From: Amycolatopsis marina
GTDB taxonomy: Bacteria > Actinomycetota > Actinomycetes > Mycobacteriales > Pseudonocardiaceae
Reading direction: 5' to 3'
DNA: 64,000 bases
Assembly (NCBI RefSeq): GCF_900111885.1
Contig: NZ_FOKG01000009.1
Span: 186,001 to 250,000 of the forward strand
Below, one piece after another: positions 1-9,250 of this stretch; the stretch's first letter is position 1; the number at the start of each line of letters is the position of its first letter. The translations under genes and the position numbers were made by a program. Below the pieces are notes generated by a model that made no database searches, was not told the origin of the DNA, and saw only the letters and a list, made by a program, of their open reading frames with translations.

Positions 1-1157
1 GCGCCGGGTGCGGCGCCGCTCATCTCGCCGCCGAACATGCTGTTGCCCGCGACGATGCCGCCGACGTGCGAACCGTGCGCCCCGGAGACGATGCCGATGT
101 TGACGACGTTGTTCGCCGGGTCGGTCTGCACCACGAACGGCATGGACTCGCGCACCGGCGTGGACTCGTCGTCCGTGCCGAAGGTGCCGACGTCGTGCTT
201 GACCTTGTAGTCGGTCATCGCCATGTCGTCGGTGAAGTCCTGGTTCTGGTTCGCGTCGACCCATACCGTGCCGGTGGCCGGGTCCCAGAGCACGCCGAAC
301 GTGCCGGAGCTGCCCGCCGGGTTGCCGTCCCGGTTGACATCGCTGCCGACCTCGCCGCCGAGGCGGGGGTCGCGCTCGTCGAAGATGCCGAAGCGGTAGT
401 CACCCGCGGGGGCGTTGTACTCCTGCCCGGCCGCGCTGAAGGCGCCACCGGCGACCTCGGTGGCCATGTTGACCCACGTCGGGTCGTCGTCGTTGTTGAC
501 GCCGTTCGTGAACCGGCCGTCGGTGTAGGTCACCCAGTCGGTGATCTTGCGCTCACCGGTGCTCGTGGTGTGCAGCGAAGGGTGACCGAGGTCGACACCG
601 GTGTCGATGATGCCGACGGTCGTGCCGCGGCCGTCCCACTTCGGGTGCTTGTCGGTGAACTGCGCCGCGCCGATCTCGCCGGTCGGCATGTAGGCGTTGT
701 TCTTCGGGGTGTCCGCGCCGGGTTGCGGCTGCGGGGTGGGGTCGACCTGGCCCTCGGGGCGCGGGTTGGGCAGCGGCACTTCGTCGTCCACGTCGAGCGC
801 GTCGACACTGGACAGTGCGGCCATCCGCTTGACGTCGTCGACCGGCACCTCGGCGCGGACGTAACCGAGCTCATCGGCCCGGTACTCCACCTTGGCGCCC
901 GCACGGGTGAGCTCGTCGGCGCCGCGGGCGGCCTGGCCCGGTTCGGTCGCCACCAGGACGCTGACGGTGCGCTTGCCGCCCTGCTTCGCCTTGGCGATGA
1001 GCTCCTCGTCCTTCTTGCTGATGCCGGGTTCGTCAGCCGGGGCCGGGTCGGCGGCTGCCGTGACCGGCAGGCTGGTGAGCACTGCGCCGGCTACCGCCGC
1101 GCTGAGTGCTATCCCTAAGGCGGCCCGGCCGCGCCGGTGCCATCCACGTGGGGTCAT
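1..1157 (-). CDS. Secreted S8 (subtilisin-like) serine peptidase, C-terminus beyond window
   Basis: Secreted subtilase; the reading frame opens at ATG 1157 and runs off the left edge, so only about 385 N-terminal residues are visible. Residues 1-35 form a signal peptide (basic start, hydrophobic core, Ala-rich cleavage region), followed by an inhibitor-I9-like propeptide region. The catalytic Asp lies in GIIDTGVDLGHP (near nt 600) and the catalytic His in GAHGSHVGGIVAGN (near nt 75). The catalytic Ser would be outside the window. About 175 residues separate Asp from His, far more than in classical subtilisin, and this insert includes an acidic stretch (VDANQNQDFTDD) that could bind calcium. 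No partner gene is evident; the next gene upstream is def. The family call is secure, the substrate unknown. Confidence 0.9.
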   Translation of the reverse strand, partial: MTPRGWHRRGRAALGIALSAAVAGAVLTSLPVTAAADPAPADEPGISKKDEELIAKAKQGGKRTVSVLVATEPGQAARGADELTRAGAKVEYRADELGYVRAEVPVDDVKRMAALSSVDALDVDDEVPLPNPRPEGQVDPTPQPQPGADTPKNNAYMPTGEIGAAQFTDKHPKWDGRGTTVGIIDTGVDLGHPSLHTTSTGERKITDWVTYTDGRFTNGVNNDDDPTWVNMATEVAGGAFSAAGQEYNAPAGDYRFGIFDERDPRLGGEVGSDVNRDGNPAGSSGTFGVLWDPATGTVWVDANQNQDFTDDMAMTDYKVKHDVGTFGTDDESTPVRESMPFVVQTDPANNVVNIGIVSGAHGSHVGGIVAGNSMFGGEMSGAAPG

Positions 1158-1180
1158 ACCACGTCCTTCCTCGACGGGTT

Positions 1181-1270
1181 GGTGAGCGACTTCGGCGAAC
1201 CCGCTTCGCCCCGACAGGGCTCACCGAAGGCAACGGCCAGCCGCACGTCCCCGTTCAGGTGAACGTGCGG
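1181..1270. repeat. Two inverted repeats between def and the S8 peptidase gene
   Basis: Two potential hairpins fill the 251-bp gap 1158-1408. The first has outer arms GGTGAGC (1181-1187) and GCTCACC (1219-1225) around a nested GGCGAA/TTCGCC stem (1194-1210). The second has CCGCACGT (1241-1248) and ACGTGCGG (1263-1270). They lie downstream of def and upstream of the peptidase start, so they could terminate def transcription or act in the peptidase leader. No T-tract is present. Confidence 0.4.
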
Positions 1271-1408
1271 CAGACTGTTACGGAGTGTTATCGACGATGT
1301 GGATATTGGCTAGCGTCCAACCGAGCTATAGCCGGTTCTGTTTCGACATCGAGACCAGACTTTCTGCCCGTTGCCAGAAGCCGGAGGAGGTGCTATTGGC
1401 ACGTCTCG

Positions 1409-1909
1409 TCAGCGGTTCCAGAACCAGTCTTTCTGCCGTGCCTGACGCATCGCCTGCCGCTTGCTGTCGGCGGCGAGCCGGTCGAGGTAGAGGATGCCGT
1501 CGAGGTGGTCGGTCTCGTGCTGCAGGCACTGCGCCATGACCCCGCCGCCTTCGACCGTGACCGGCTCGTTGCGCAGATCGACGCCGCGCACGACGGCGTA
1601 GGTGGCGCGGCGGGTCGGGAACCACAACTCCGGGACGGAAAGGCAGCCCTCATCGATGTCGTGGGTCTCCTCGGAGAGTTCCACGATCTCCGGGTTCAGC
1701 ACGTAGCCGTGCTCGCCGTGCACGTCGTAGCTGAACGCGCGCAGGCTCACACCGATCTGCGGGGCGGCAAGACCTGCCCTGCCCTGTGGCTCGACCGTGT
1801 CGAGCAGATCCTGGACCAGCGTCTCCAGTGACTTGTCGAACCGGGTCACCGGGTCGGCGACTGTTTTCAGCACCGGGTCGCCGAAGTAGCGCAGTTCGCG
1901 CAGGGCCAT
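1409..1909 (-). CDS. def: Peptide deformylase
   Basis: Metal-dependent removal of the N-terminal formyl group from nascent proteins in the cytoplasm. The product is 166 aa, a normal length. All three signature motifs are present: GLAAPQIG (residues 46-53), EGCLSVP with metal ligand Cys89, and QHETDHLDG with His131 and His135. The last motif has Thr where many family members have another residue, but HExxH is intact. ATG 1909 was chosen over an upstream in-frame ATG because an AAGGA ribosome site precedes it and the protein then starts at the family-typical MALRELRYFGDPVL. It is encoded on the same strand as the large helicase gene upstream but is separated from it by about 120 bp. Confidence 0.97.
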   Translation of the reverse strand: MALRELRYFGDPVLKTVADPVTRFDKSLETLVQDLLDTVEPQGRAGLAAPQIGVSLRAFSYDVHGEHGYVLNPEIVELSEETHDIDEGCLSVPELWFPTRRATYAVVRGVDLRNEPVTVEGGGVMAQCLQHETDHLDGILYLDRLAADSKRQAMRQARQKDWFWNR

Positions 1910-2028
1910 GGTCAAGATCCTTTCCGCGGGTTGTGGGCAGCTTAGTGATCCGGCTCCCGGCGGCTTCAGGCGTGCATGAACGGCGAACACGTGTGCATGG
2001 ACAGCCAACTCGTGTACGTGGATGGCGA

Positions 2029-5000
2029 TCAGGCGCGGAGGCGGAGGCCTTTGGGGGTGGCGCGGAAGCCGGCGTCGCGCAGGACCTCGGCCAGCGCGGA
2101 GGTCAGTGCCTGCTCGCCGTCGGCTCGCTGGACCGACAGCTGACCCAGCCAGCCTTCGCGTACGGCCGTGGACAGGGCGTGCGCGGCTTCCTTGAGGGCG
2201 GTCTCGTCCTCGGTGAACGACAGCAGCGAGCGCCCGCCGCGTTCCACGTACAGCACGGGGGAGCCGTCGACCAGCACGGCGAGCGCACCCGCCTTGCGCG
2301 CGGGGCGGTGTTTGGTGTCGCCGACCGCCGCGGGCCAGGCGAGCGCGGCACCGTAGGGCTGCGCCGGATCGGTCGCCGCCAGCACCACGGCCGGGGTGCT
2401 CGTGCGCCTGCCACTGCCGATGTCGGATACGGCGCGCAGCCGGTCCACCGCGCCCCGCGCCGCGAACTGTGCGGCGCCGAGCCCTTCGATCACGTACCCG
2501 CGGATCACCTGTCCGGAGTCCTCCATGCCACGCAGCACCTTGTAGATGCCGGAGAAGCCGCCGGTGACCCGCTCCGTCTCCAGTGCGCCCCTGGTCAGCA
2601 CGCCGTGGCGTTCGAGGAAGGCCTCCGTCCTGGCGTGCGTGCGCCGGGTCGGATCGTTCTCCCTCGGCGGCGTCAGTGCCCAGCGTCCCGCGACGGTCGG
2701 CGGCCCGGTGCGCGAGGGCATCGCGGGTCTGCCCGCCCGCATCCGGGCGTAGCGCCCCCGCGGTGCCGACCGCCGTGGCTTGTGCGCGGCGCCGCGTCCG
2801 GAGACCAGCGTGCGCAACGGCGCCAGTGTGTCGCCACTGACCTCACCTGCCCACACGAGGTCCCACAGCGCGGAGACCACGTCCCCGTCGTCCGGTGTGG
2901 ACTCCAGCAGCGGTGCCACGCGGTCGGCCAGTTGCCGGAAGAACAGTGCACCGCCCTCCAGCGCGGACCGGATGGCGTCGTGCAGCGGACTGGCGGGTGC
3001 CTGCTCCTCCAACTCCGGCAGGAGCAGGTCGGCGATGTCGCTGCCGGCCAGTGCCACCCAGCCGTCGCCACCCGGCAACGCGCCACAGCCGCACCACGTG
3101 ACCTCTCCCGCGGTCGTCAGCTCGTCCAGCAGCGCCGGGGAGTATCCCGGCAGCCTGCTGGGCAGGATGAGTGATTCCAGCGCGCTCGCCGGCAGCGGGG
3201 CGCCGGCCAGCTGGTCCACGACGGACAGCACGTCGTCGGCGGTCGGGGCCGAGCGGACGCGCGCACCGATACCGTGCCAGGCGGGGAGGAACCGGCCCAG
3301 CGCCGCGGGCTCCACCGGTTCCACCTCGGCGCGCAGCTGCGCGAGCGACGCTCGCCGCAGCCGCCGGAGCACCCCGGCGTCGCAGTACTCGGTCCCGGAC
3401 TCCGGCATGTGCTCGTGGCTCACCGGGCTGAGTTCGCCCCGGACCAGCCTGCCCTCCGACGTCAGCCGGTCCAGCACACCGGTCACGACAGCGGTGCCGA
3501 GACCGAACCGCCGTGCGGCCTGCGCGGCGGGGAACGGCGCCCTGGTCCTCGCGTAGCGGGACAGCAGGTCACCGAGTGGGTCGTCCACGGGCTCGGTGAA
3601 CGCCTCCGGCACGCCGACCGGCAGTGCGGTGCCGAGGGCGTCGCGCACCCGGCCCGCGTCCTCGATCGCGAGAAAGCGTTCCTCGCCCCCGATCCGCACC
3701 CGGATCGCCCGCGTCGCCTCCAGCTCCAGCAGCCATTCCTCGGCCACCCCACGCTCCGCGGCTTCCGCCACGGTCAGATCCCCGAGGAACCGCAGCAAAT
3801 CGGCGGTGTCCTCGGCGTCGCGCGCGTGGCGGTCGGGTTCCAGCCGCTGCAGCGCGCGTTCCACCGAGGCGACGACATCGGCGTCCAGCAGTTCCCGGAT
3901 CGCCTCCGTGCCGAGCAGCTCGGCCAGCAGTGTGGAGTCCAGCGCCAGGGCCGCGGCCCTGCGCTCCGCGAGCGGCGCGTCCGTCTCGTACAGGAACATG
4001 CCGACGTAGCCGAACAGCAGGCTGCGCGCGAAGGGCGAGGCCGCGGGGGTCTCCACCTCCACCACCCTGATCCGCCGAGCCCGGACATCGGACATCAGCT
4101 CGCGCAGCCCGCCGACGTCGTACACGTCCTGCAGGCACTCCCGCATCGCCTCCAGCACGACCGGGAACCGCTCGTACTTCGACGCGACACCGAGCAACTG
4201 GGCGGAGCGCTGGCGCTGCTGCCACAACGGGCTCCGTTTGCCCGGGTTCCTGCGGGGCAGCAGCAGCGACCGCGCGGCGCATTCGCGGAAGCGCGCCGCG
4301 AACAGGGCCGACCCGCCCACCTCGTCGACGATGATCTGTTCGACCTCATCCGGGTCGAGCAGCACGTCGTCCGCCCTTATCGTCACCTCGACGCCGTCGG
4401 AGTCCAGTGCCTCCGGCACGCGCAGGACGATCCCGTCGTCGGAGTGCGCCACCTGGGCGTCGACGCCCCGGTTCTCCCGCAGTCGCGCGGCGATCGCCAG
4501 CGCCCAGGGGGCGTTGACCTGTGCGCCGAACGGCGAGTGCAGCACGACCCGCCAGTCGCCCAGCTCGTCGCGGAACCGCTCCAGCAGCATCGTGCGGTCG
4601 TGCGGCACATGCCGCGTCGCGGCGCGCTGCTCGTCCAGGTAGCCGACGAGGTTGCGCTGCGCGCGTTCGTCGAGGCCCGCCGCCGCGGCTCTGCGCATCG
4701 CGGTCTCGGTGTCCGAATCGGACACCTCGCGGACGAAGGCGCCGAGCGCGCGCCCCAGTTCGAGTGGGCGCCCGATGGTGTCGCCCTTCCAGAACGGCAT
4801 CCGGGCGGGCTCGCCCGGCGCGGGGACGACGATCACGCGGTCGTGGGTGATGTCGGTGACCCGCCAGGACGAGGTTCCCAGCAGCACCGTGTCCCCGACC
4901 CGGGACTCGTACACCATCTCCTCGTCGAGCTCACCGACCCGGCTCCCCGGCCTGCCCTCGCTGCCCGGGGTCATCACGGTGAACAGCCCCCGGTCCGGGA

Positions 5001-6657
5001 TGGTGCCGCCGGAGGTGACCGCGAGGCGCTGCGAGCCGGGGCGCCCGTTCAGCTCTCCGGTGATCCGGTCCCAGGTGATCCGTGGGCGCAGTTCCCCGAA
5101 CTCCTCGCTGGGGTATCGCCCGGCCAGCATGTCGAGCACGGCGTGCAACGCGTCGTCCGGCAGGGCCGCGAACGGTGCCGCCCTGCGGATCACGGCCGCG
5201 AGTTCCGGCACCGTTCTCGGCTCCAGCGCGACCATCGCCACCACCTGCTGGGCCAGCACGTCGAGCGGGTTGCGAGGGTAGCGCAGCGCCTCGATCCGCC
5301 CCGCGGCCATCCGCTCCGCCACCACCGCGCAGGAGACCAGGTCACCGCGGAACTTGGGGAACATCACCCCTGAGGACACGGCGCCGACCTGGTGGCCCGC
5401 CCTGCCGACGCGCTGCAGGCCGGAGGCGACGGTGGGGGGCGCCTCGATCTGCACCACGAGGTCGACCGCGCCCATGTCGATGCCGAGCTCCAGGGACGAC
5501 GTGGCGACGACACACGCCAGCCTGCCGGACTTCAACTCCTCCTCGACGAGTGTGCGCTGCTCGCGGGACATGGATCCGTGGTGCGCCTTGGCGACGGTGG
5601 CCTCGGCTCCCGTGGTGACCCCCGACTGGCCGACCGCTTCGGCGGGGAACCGCCGGTCCGCCGCATCGGCCGGGGCTGCCGTCTCGGCCGCCTCGGCGGC
5701 GAGTTCGTTCAACCGGGCGGTGAGCCGCTCGGTGAGTCTGCGTGAGTTGGCGAAAACGATGGTGGAGCGGTGGTCGAGAACGAGGTCGAGCACCCGTTGC
5801 TCCACGGCTGGCCAGATGGAGGGCCGCCGCACCTCGGCTCCCGCGATCTCCGCCAGCTCCTGGTCGCCCTCGCTCGACGGCGCGTCGAGTGCGGACATGT
5901 CCTCGACCGGCACCTCGACCCGGACCTCGATGGTTTTCGCGATCTCGGGCTGCACCACCGTCACCGGCCTGCCGCCCGCGAGGAACGAGCTGACCTCGTC
6001 CACCGGCCGTACCGTCGCCGAGAGCCCGACGCGCTGCGCGGGCTTCGCCAGCAGCTCGTCCAGCCGCTCCAGGGACAGGGCGAGGTGCGCGCCGCGCTTG
6101 GTGCCCGCGACGGCGTGCACCTCGTCGACGATCACCGTCTCGACGCCGCGCAGCGACTCCCGCGCGGCGGAGGTGAGCAGCAGGAACAGCGACTCCGGTG
6201 TGGTCACCAGCACGTCGGGCGGGGTGCGGGCGAAAGATCGCCGCTCCGTTGCGGGTGTGTCCCCGGTGCGCATCCCGACGGTGATGTCCGGCGGGTCGAG
6301 GCCGAGCCGCCGGGACGCCTGCGAGATGCCGGTGAGGGGAGCGCGCAGGTTGCGCTGGACGTCCACCGCGAGCGCCTTGAGCGGGGAGACGTAGAGCACC
6401 CGGCAGCGGTGTGCCGCCTGTTCGGGCGGGCCTTCCACGGCGAGCCGGTCCAGTGCCCACAGGAACGCGGCGAGGGTCTTGCCCGACCCGGTGGGGGCGA
6501 CCACGAGCGCGTGCTGCCCGGCGTGCGCCGCGCGCCACGCGCCGTCCTGGGCGGTGGTGGGCGCGGCGAAGGCCCCGGCGAACCAGTCCCTGGTCGCGGG
6601 GGAGAAGAGGTCCAGTACGTCGCCCACGTCGTCCATCATCGGCCCGGGGTCCGACAT
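2029..6657 (-). CDS. lhr: Lhr-type superfamily 2 ATP-dependent helicase
   Basis: Very large DNA-repair-associated helicase of the Lhr (large helicase-related) family, about 1,542 aa, the expected size for actinobacterial Lhr-Core plus C-terminal extension. Visible motifs in order: Walker A APTGSGKTLAAF (near residue 57), the DEVHAV Walker B box, GLSATVRP (motif III), and QRVGRAGH (motif VI). Lhr winged-helix and beta-barrel domains and the long C-terminal half follow. The start is uncertain: ATG 6657 (MSDPGPMMDD) is taken; MMDD seven codons later or further upstream ATGs are possible. The gene is divergent from the Hsp70-like gene with a 99-bp intergenic region. Family experiments show 3'-5' unwinding and DNA-damage induction in mycobacteria; no SOS box was seen here. 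Confidence 0.93.
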   Translation of the reverse strand: MSDPGPMMDDVGDVLDLFSPATRDWFAGAFAAPTTAQDGAWRAAHAGQHALVVAPTGSGKTLAAFLWALDRLAVEGPPEQAAHRCRVLYVSPLKALAVDVQRNLRAPLTGISQASRRLGLDPPDITVGMRTGDTPATERRSFARTPPDVLVTTPESLFLLLTSAARESLRGVETVIVDEVHAVAGTKRGAHLALSLERLDELLAKPAQRVGLSATVRPVDEVSSFLAGGRPVTVVQPEIAKTIEVRVEVPVEDMSALDAPSSEGDQELAEIAGAEVRRPSIWPAVEQRVLDLVLDHRSTIVFANSRRLTERLTARLNELAAEAAETAAPADAADRRFPAEAVGQSGVTTGAEATVAKAHHGSMSREQRTLVEEELKSGRLACVVATSSLELGIDMGAVDLVVQIEAPPTVASGLQRVGRAGHQVGAVSSGVMFPKFRGDLVSCAVVAERMAAGRIEALRYPRNPLDVLAQQVVAMVALEPRTVPELAAVIRRAAPFAALPDDALHAVLDMLAGRYPSEEFGELRPRITWDRITGELNGRPGSQRLAVTSGGTIPDRGLFTVMTPGSEGRPGSRVGELDEEMVYESRVGDTVLLGTSSWRVTDITHDRVIVVPAPGEPARMPFWKGDTIGRPLELGRALGAFVREVSDSDTETAMRRAAAAGLDERAQRNLVGYLDEQRAATRHVPHDRTMLLERFRDELGDWRVVLHSPFGAQVNAPWALAIAARLRENRGVDAQVAHSDDGIVLRVPEALDSDGVEVTIRADDVLLDPDEVEQIIVDEVGGSALFAARFRECAARSLLLPRRNPGKRSPLWQQRQRSAQLLGVASKYERFPVVLEAMRECLQDVYDVGGLRELMSDVRARRIRVVEVETPAASPFARSLLFGYVGMFLYETDAPLAERRAAALALDSTLLAELLGTEAIRELLDADVVASVERALQRLEPDRHARDAEDTADLLRFLGDLTVAEAAERGVAEEWLLELEATRAIRVRIGGEERFLAIEDAGRVRDALGTALPVGVPEAFTEPVDDPLGDLLSRYARTRAPFPAAQAARRFGLGTAVVTGVLDRLTSEGRLVRGELSPVSHEHMPESGTEYCDAGVLRRLRRASLAQLRAEVEPVEPAALGRFLPAWHGIGARVRSAPTADDVLSVVDQLAGAPLPASALESLILPSRLPGYSPALLDELTTAGEVTWCGCGALPGGDGWVALAGSDIADLLLPELEEQAPASPLHDAIRSALEGGALFFRQLADRVAPLLESTPDDGDVVSALWDLVWAGEVSGDTLAPLRTLVSGRGAAHKPRRSAPRGRYARMRAGRPAMPSRTGPPTVAGRWALTPPRENDPTRRTHARTEAFLERHGVLTRGALETERVTGGFSGIYKVLRGMEDSGQVIRGYVIEGLGAAQFAARGAVDRLRAVSDIGSGRRTSTPAVVLAATDPAQPYGAALAWPAAVGDTKHRPARKAGALAVLVDGSPVLYVERGGRSLLSFTEDETALKEAAHALSTAVREGWLGQLSVQRADGEQALTSALAEVLRDAGFRATPKGLRLRA

Positions 6658-6756
6658 TCTCAGCTCGGGGGACCCGATCTGTGTGGTCCGTCCGCACGGC
6701 GTTACCGGGCATGGCAGCATCACCGGCGACTACCAGCCAGGTGACAGGGGAGAGCT

Positions 6757-8700
6757 GTGCGGATCCTTTCGGTGGATCTCGGGACGTCCAACACCGTCGC
6801 CGTGCTGTCCGCGCACGGCCGTCCATCCAGGGTGGTCGAGGTGGACGGCTCGGCGACCATGCCCTCCGCGGTGTTCGCGGAGGAGGACGGCACGCTGATG
6901 GTCGGCAGGGACGCCGAGCGCAGGGCGCGGCTGGACCCGACCAGGTTCGAGCCCAATCCCAAGCGCAGGGTCGACGAGCAGACCCTGCTGCTCGGCGACG
7001 ACGTCGTCCCCGTCACCGAGGCGCTGGCCGCGGTGCTGCGCAGGGTCTTCGAGGAGACCTCCCGCCAGCTCGGCGGCGATCATCCCGACGAGGTGCGCCT
7101 GACTCATCCCGCCCAGTGGGGGCCGGTGCGGCGCAACGTGCTGCTGTCCGCGGCGCGGCTCGCCGGCGCGAACGGCGGTCTTTCACTGGTCCCCGAACCG
7201 GTGGCCGCGGCAGCGCATTTCGCGTCCTTCCCCGGCAAGGGCCTCGCGCAGGGCCAGGCGCTCGCGGTCTACGACCTCGGGGCGGGCACGTTCGACGTCG
7301 CTGTCGTCGGCGCTCTCGGCCCGGAGCGGTCGGGGTTCGCGGTGCTGGCCGAGGACGGGCTGCCCGACCTCGGCGGGCTCGACGTCGACCAGGCGCTGCT
7401 GGTGCACGTCGGCAGGGAGGTCTCGCACCGCGACCCACAGCGCTGGCAGCGCCTGCTCCGGCCGGAGTCCACGGCGGACCGCCGTACCCGGCGTGCGTTG
7501 CAGGAGGACGTCAGGGCCGCGAAGGAGGCGTTGTCCCGGCATCCGCAGACCGAGGTGCCGATGCCGGAGCCGTTCGCCGACGTCCTGGTCACCAGGGGCG
7601 AGTTGGAGGCCCTGGTGCGCCCGGCGATGCTGCGCAGTGTCGAGCTGGTGTCCAGGACACTGCGCTCCGCAGGGGTGTCGCCCGGCAACCTCGGTGGCAT
7701 CTACCTCGTCGGTGGATCGAGCAGGCTCCCGCTGGTGGCCACGATGATCGCCGAGAAGCTGGGCGTGGTGCCGACGAGCCTCGACCAGCCGGAGACCGCG
7801 GTGGCGTTCGGCGCACACCACGTCTCCGCGGACGGTCTGAGCATGCGAACGCAGAACGTGGAGGGCCAGGTGGCGGCCTCCGGCGCCCCCGCCCGGTACC
7901 AGCAGGGCCCGCCCGGCCCGCAGGTCACCCCTCCGGCACAGCCGCAGGGCCCTTACGGCGCACAGGGCCACTATGGGTCGCAAGGGTCGCAAGGGTCGCA
8001 GGGAGCGGGCCAGGCGTTCCCGCACAGCGGCCCGCAACCGGCGCCGACCCAGCAGCAGGCCCAGGGCGCGGCCTTCCCCACGTATCCCGCCGCGCAGCAG
8101 TCCGGATCCGGCCGCTCGAAGGGAAAGACGCTCATCGGCGTCGCCGCGGTGCTGGTGGTGCTGGTCGCGGCCGGTGCGACCTACCTGCTCACCCGGTCGC
8201 CCTCGGTGCAGACCCATACCGCCCAGGAGTGCCAGCAGCCGGGCGAGGTGGACGAGTCCGGCTTCACCGGGTGCCTGCGGCAGCTGGCGGGCTCGGTCGC
8301 CGACGACAACGGCTGCACACCGGGCATGGGTACCGGCCCCGCCGCCGCGGCGGACCAGGAGAGCCTCGGTGTCTCGGTCACCTGCTCGACACCGGGTCTG
8401 GCCGGCGCCCAGGTGACCTATTTGCACGGCGGTTCGGCCGAGGACCTGGAGCGATACACGAACGGTCTGCTCAACCGCACCGGCGGGGCGGACGTCGTGC
8501 GGGCCGACTGGCGCGGCAACGCGCTGGACGGCTCCTATTCCGCTGCGGGCGGCCGGGACTCTTCTGTCCTGGTCTTCCGGGTGCAGGACCGCCCTCTGGC
8601 CGGTTTCATCTACCAGGTCAACAGCACGGGCCAGGAGTCGGCGACCGCGCCCGCGGCGCTGGCCGACTACTTCGAGCAGCACATCCAGCCCGGCGAGTGA
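6757..8700 (+). CDS. Membrane-tethered Hsp70/DnaK-like ATPase protein
   Basis: GTG start with an AGGGGAG ribosome site. The N-terminal half (residues 1 to about 365) is an Hsp70-actin-fold ATPase domain: VDLGTSNTVAVL (phosphate 1), VPEPVAAAAHF, VYDLGAGTFDVAVV (phosphate 2) and VGGSSRLPLV (adenosine motif). The usual DnaK substrate-binding domain is missing. Instead there is a Gln/Gly/Pro-rich linker with GSQ repeats (about residues 365-455), one transmembrane helix (about 458-480) and a C-terminal domain with four Cys. That topology puts the ATPase in the cytoplasm and a probably disulfide-bonded domain outside. It could act as a signalling or envelope-stress sensor, but the function is not known. 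It is monocistronic and divergent from lhr. Confidence 0.85.
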   Translation: MRILSVDLGTSNTVAVLSAHGRPSRVVEVDGSATMPSAVFAEEDGTLMVGRDAERRARLDPTRFEPNPKRRVDEQTLLLGDDVVPVTEALAAVLRRVFEETSRQLGGDHPDEVRLTHPAQWGPVRRNVLLSAARLAGANGGLSLVPEPVAAAAHFASFPGKGLAQGQALAVYDLGAGTFDVAVVGALGPERSGFAVLAEDGLPDLGGLDVDQALLVHVGREVSHRDPQRWQRLLRPESTADRRTRRALQEDVRAAKEALSRHPQTEVPMPEPFADVLVTRGELEALVRPAMLRSVELVSRTLRSAGVSPGNLGGIYLVGGSSRLPLVATMIAEKLGVVPTSLDQPETAVAFGAHHVSADGLSMRTQNVEGQVAASGAPARYQQGPPGPQVTPPAQPQGPYGAQGHYGSQGSQGSQGAGQAFPHSGPQPAPTQQQAQGAAFPTYPAAQQSGSGRSKGKTLIGVAAVLVVLVAAGATYLLTRSPSVQTHTAQECQQPGEVDESGFTGCLRQLAGSVADDNGCTPGMGTGPAAAADQESLGVSVTCSTPGLAGAQVTYLHGGSAEDLERYTNGLLNRTGGADVVRADWRGNALDGSYSAAGGRDSSVLVFRVQDRPLAGFIYQVNSTGQESATAPAALADYFEQHIQPGE

Positions 8701-8708
8701 GTGGGGAC

Positions 8709-8888
8709 GCGGTTCACCAGCAAATTCAGCGGGTTGCCGAAACGGTGCCGCACTGGGGAAGTCTCACTGGCGGACCGCCCAGCCGAAGGCCCGCTATCTC
8801 GGCGGCAGGGCGCCAGATCGCCCGAACGTCGACGAACAACACAAGAGCGCCCTGGCGACGCGATCGCGGATGCGGTTCACCAGCAAAT
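8709..8888. repeat. 17-bp direct repeats flanking a 146-bp spacer
   Basis: GCGGTTCACCAGCAAAT occurs at 8709-8725 and again at 8872-8888; the match extends a few bases on both sides with one mismatch and one indel. The second copy overlaps the stop codon of the small membrane-protein gene on the minus strand. The spacer lies in a convergent junction and has no gene. Confidence 0.75.
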
Positions 8889-9013
8889 CAGCGCCGGTTG
8901 TTGTTCCGGTAGAACCGGAGCAGGACCACGAGCGCCGAGGTCACGACCGCGATCGAGGCGAGGGTCAGCGCGGTCGGGCCCCACGAGGGCATCTCCATCT
9001 GCGTGAGCAACAT
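8888..9013 (-). CDS. Small single-pass membrane protein (41 aa)
   Basis: Short reading frame from ATG 9013 encoding 41 residues: a polar N-terminus with MPSWGP, one clear transmembrane helix (LASIAVVTSALVVLL) and a basic tail (RFYRNNNRR), implying an N-out/C-in topology. GAAGGG lies directly against the ATG, so translation might start a few codons later (TTG 9010 or ATG 8998). Its start is 42 bp from the divergent DUF3046 gene. I do not recognise a named family. A real gene is favoured by the clean membrane-protein composition, which chance antisense reading in GC-rich DNA rarely gives. Confidence 0.55.
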   Translation of the reverse strand: MLLTQMEMPSWGPTALTLASIAVVTSALVVLLRFYRNNNRR

Positions 9014-9055
9014 CCCTTCACGATACGGCCGGGAGCCCCGGCTACGCTGACTGCG

Positions 9056-9250
9056 ATGCGTACCACGGTGTTCCGGCGAATGATGGCGGAGGAGTTCGGC
9101 TCGGTACGTGCCGAGACGCTGGTCCGTGACCACGTGTTCAGCGGGCTCGACGGGCGCACCGTCGAACAGGCGCTCGACGCGGGTGTCCCGGCGAAGCAGA
9201 TCTGGCAGGTGGTCTGCGCGGACTTCGGAATTCCCGCCGAACGACGCTGA
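9056..9250 (+). CDS. DUF3046 protein upstream of recA
   Basis: 64-aa basic-then-acidic protein beginning MRTTVFRRMMAEEFG and ending with FGIPAERR. It matches the DUF3046 family, small actinobacterial proteins encoded just before recA (Rv2738c in M. tuberculosis). ATG 9056 is chosen because it gives the family N-terminus; upstream in-frame codons would add non-conserved sequence. It is separated from recA by 211 bp that holds the SOS box, so recA can be transcribed independently. Function is unknown. Confidence 0.85.
   Translation: MRTTVFRRMMAEEFGSVRAETLVRDHVFSGLDGRTVEQALDAGVPAKQIWQVVCADFGIPAERR

Noticed and set aside
2029..6657. Long plus-strand open frames opposite the lhr helicase gene (e.g. 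3274-5373)
   Set aside because: They are antisense shadows of a high-GC gene: Arg/Pro/Gly-rich, without motifs, while the minus frame has all helicase motifs.
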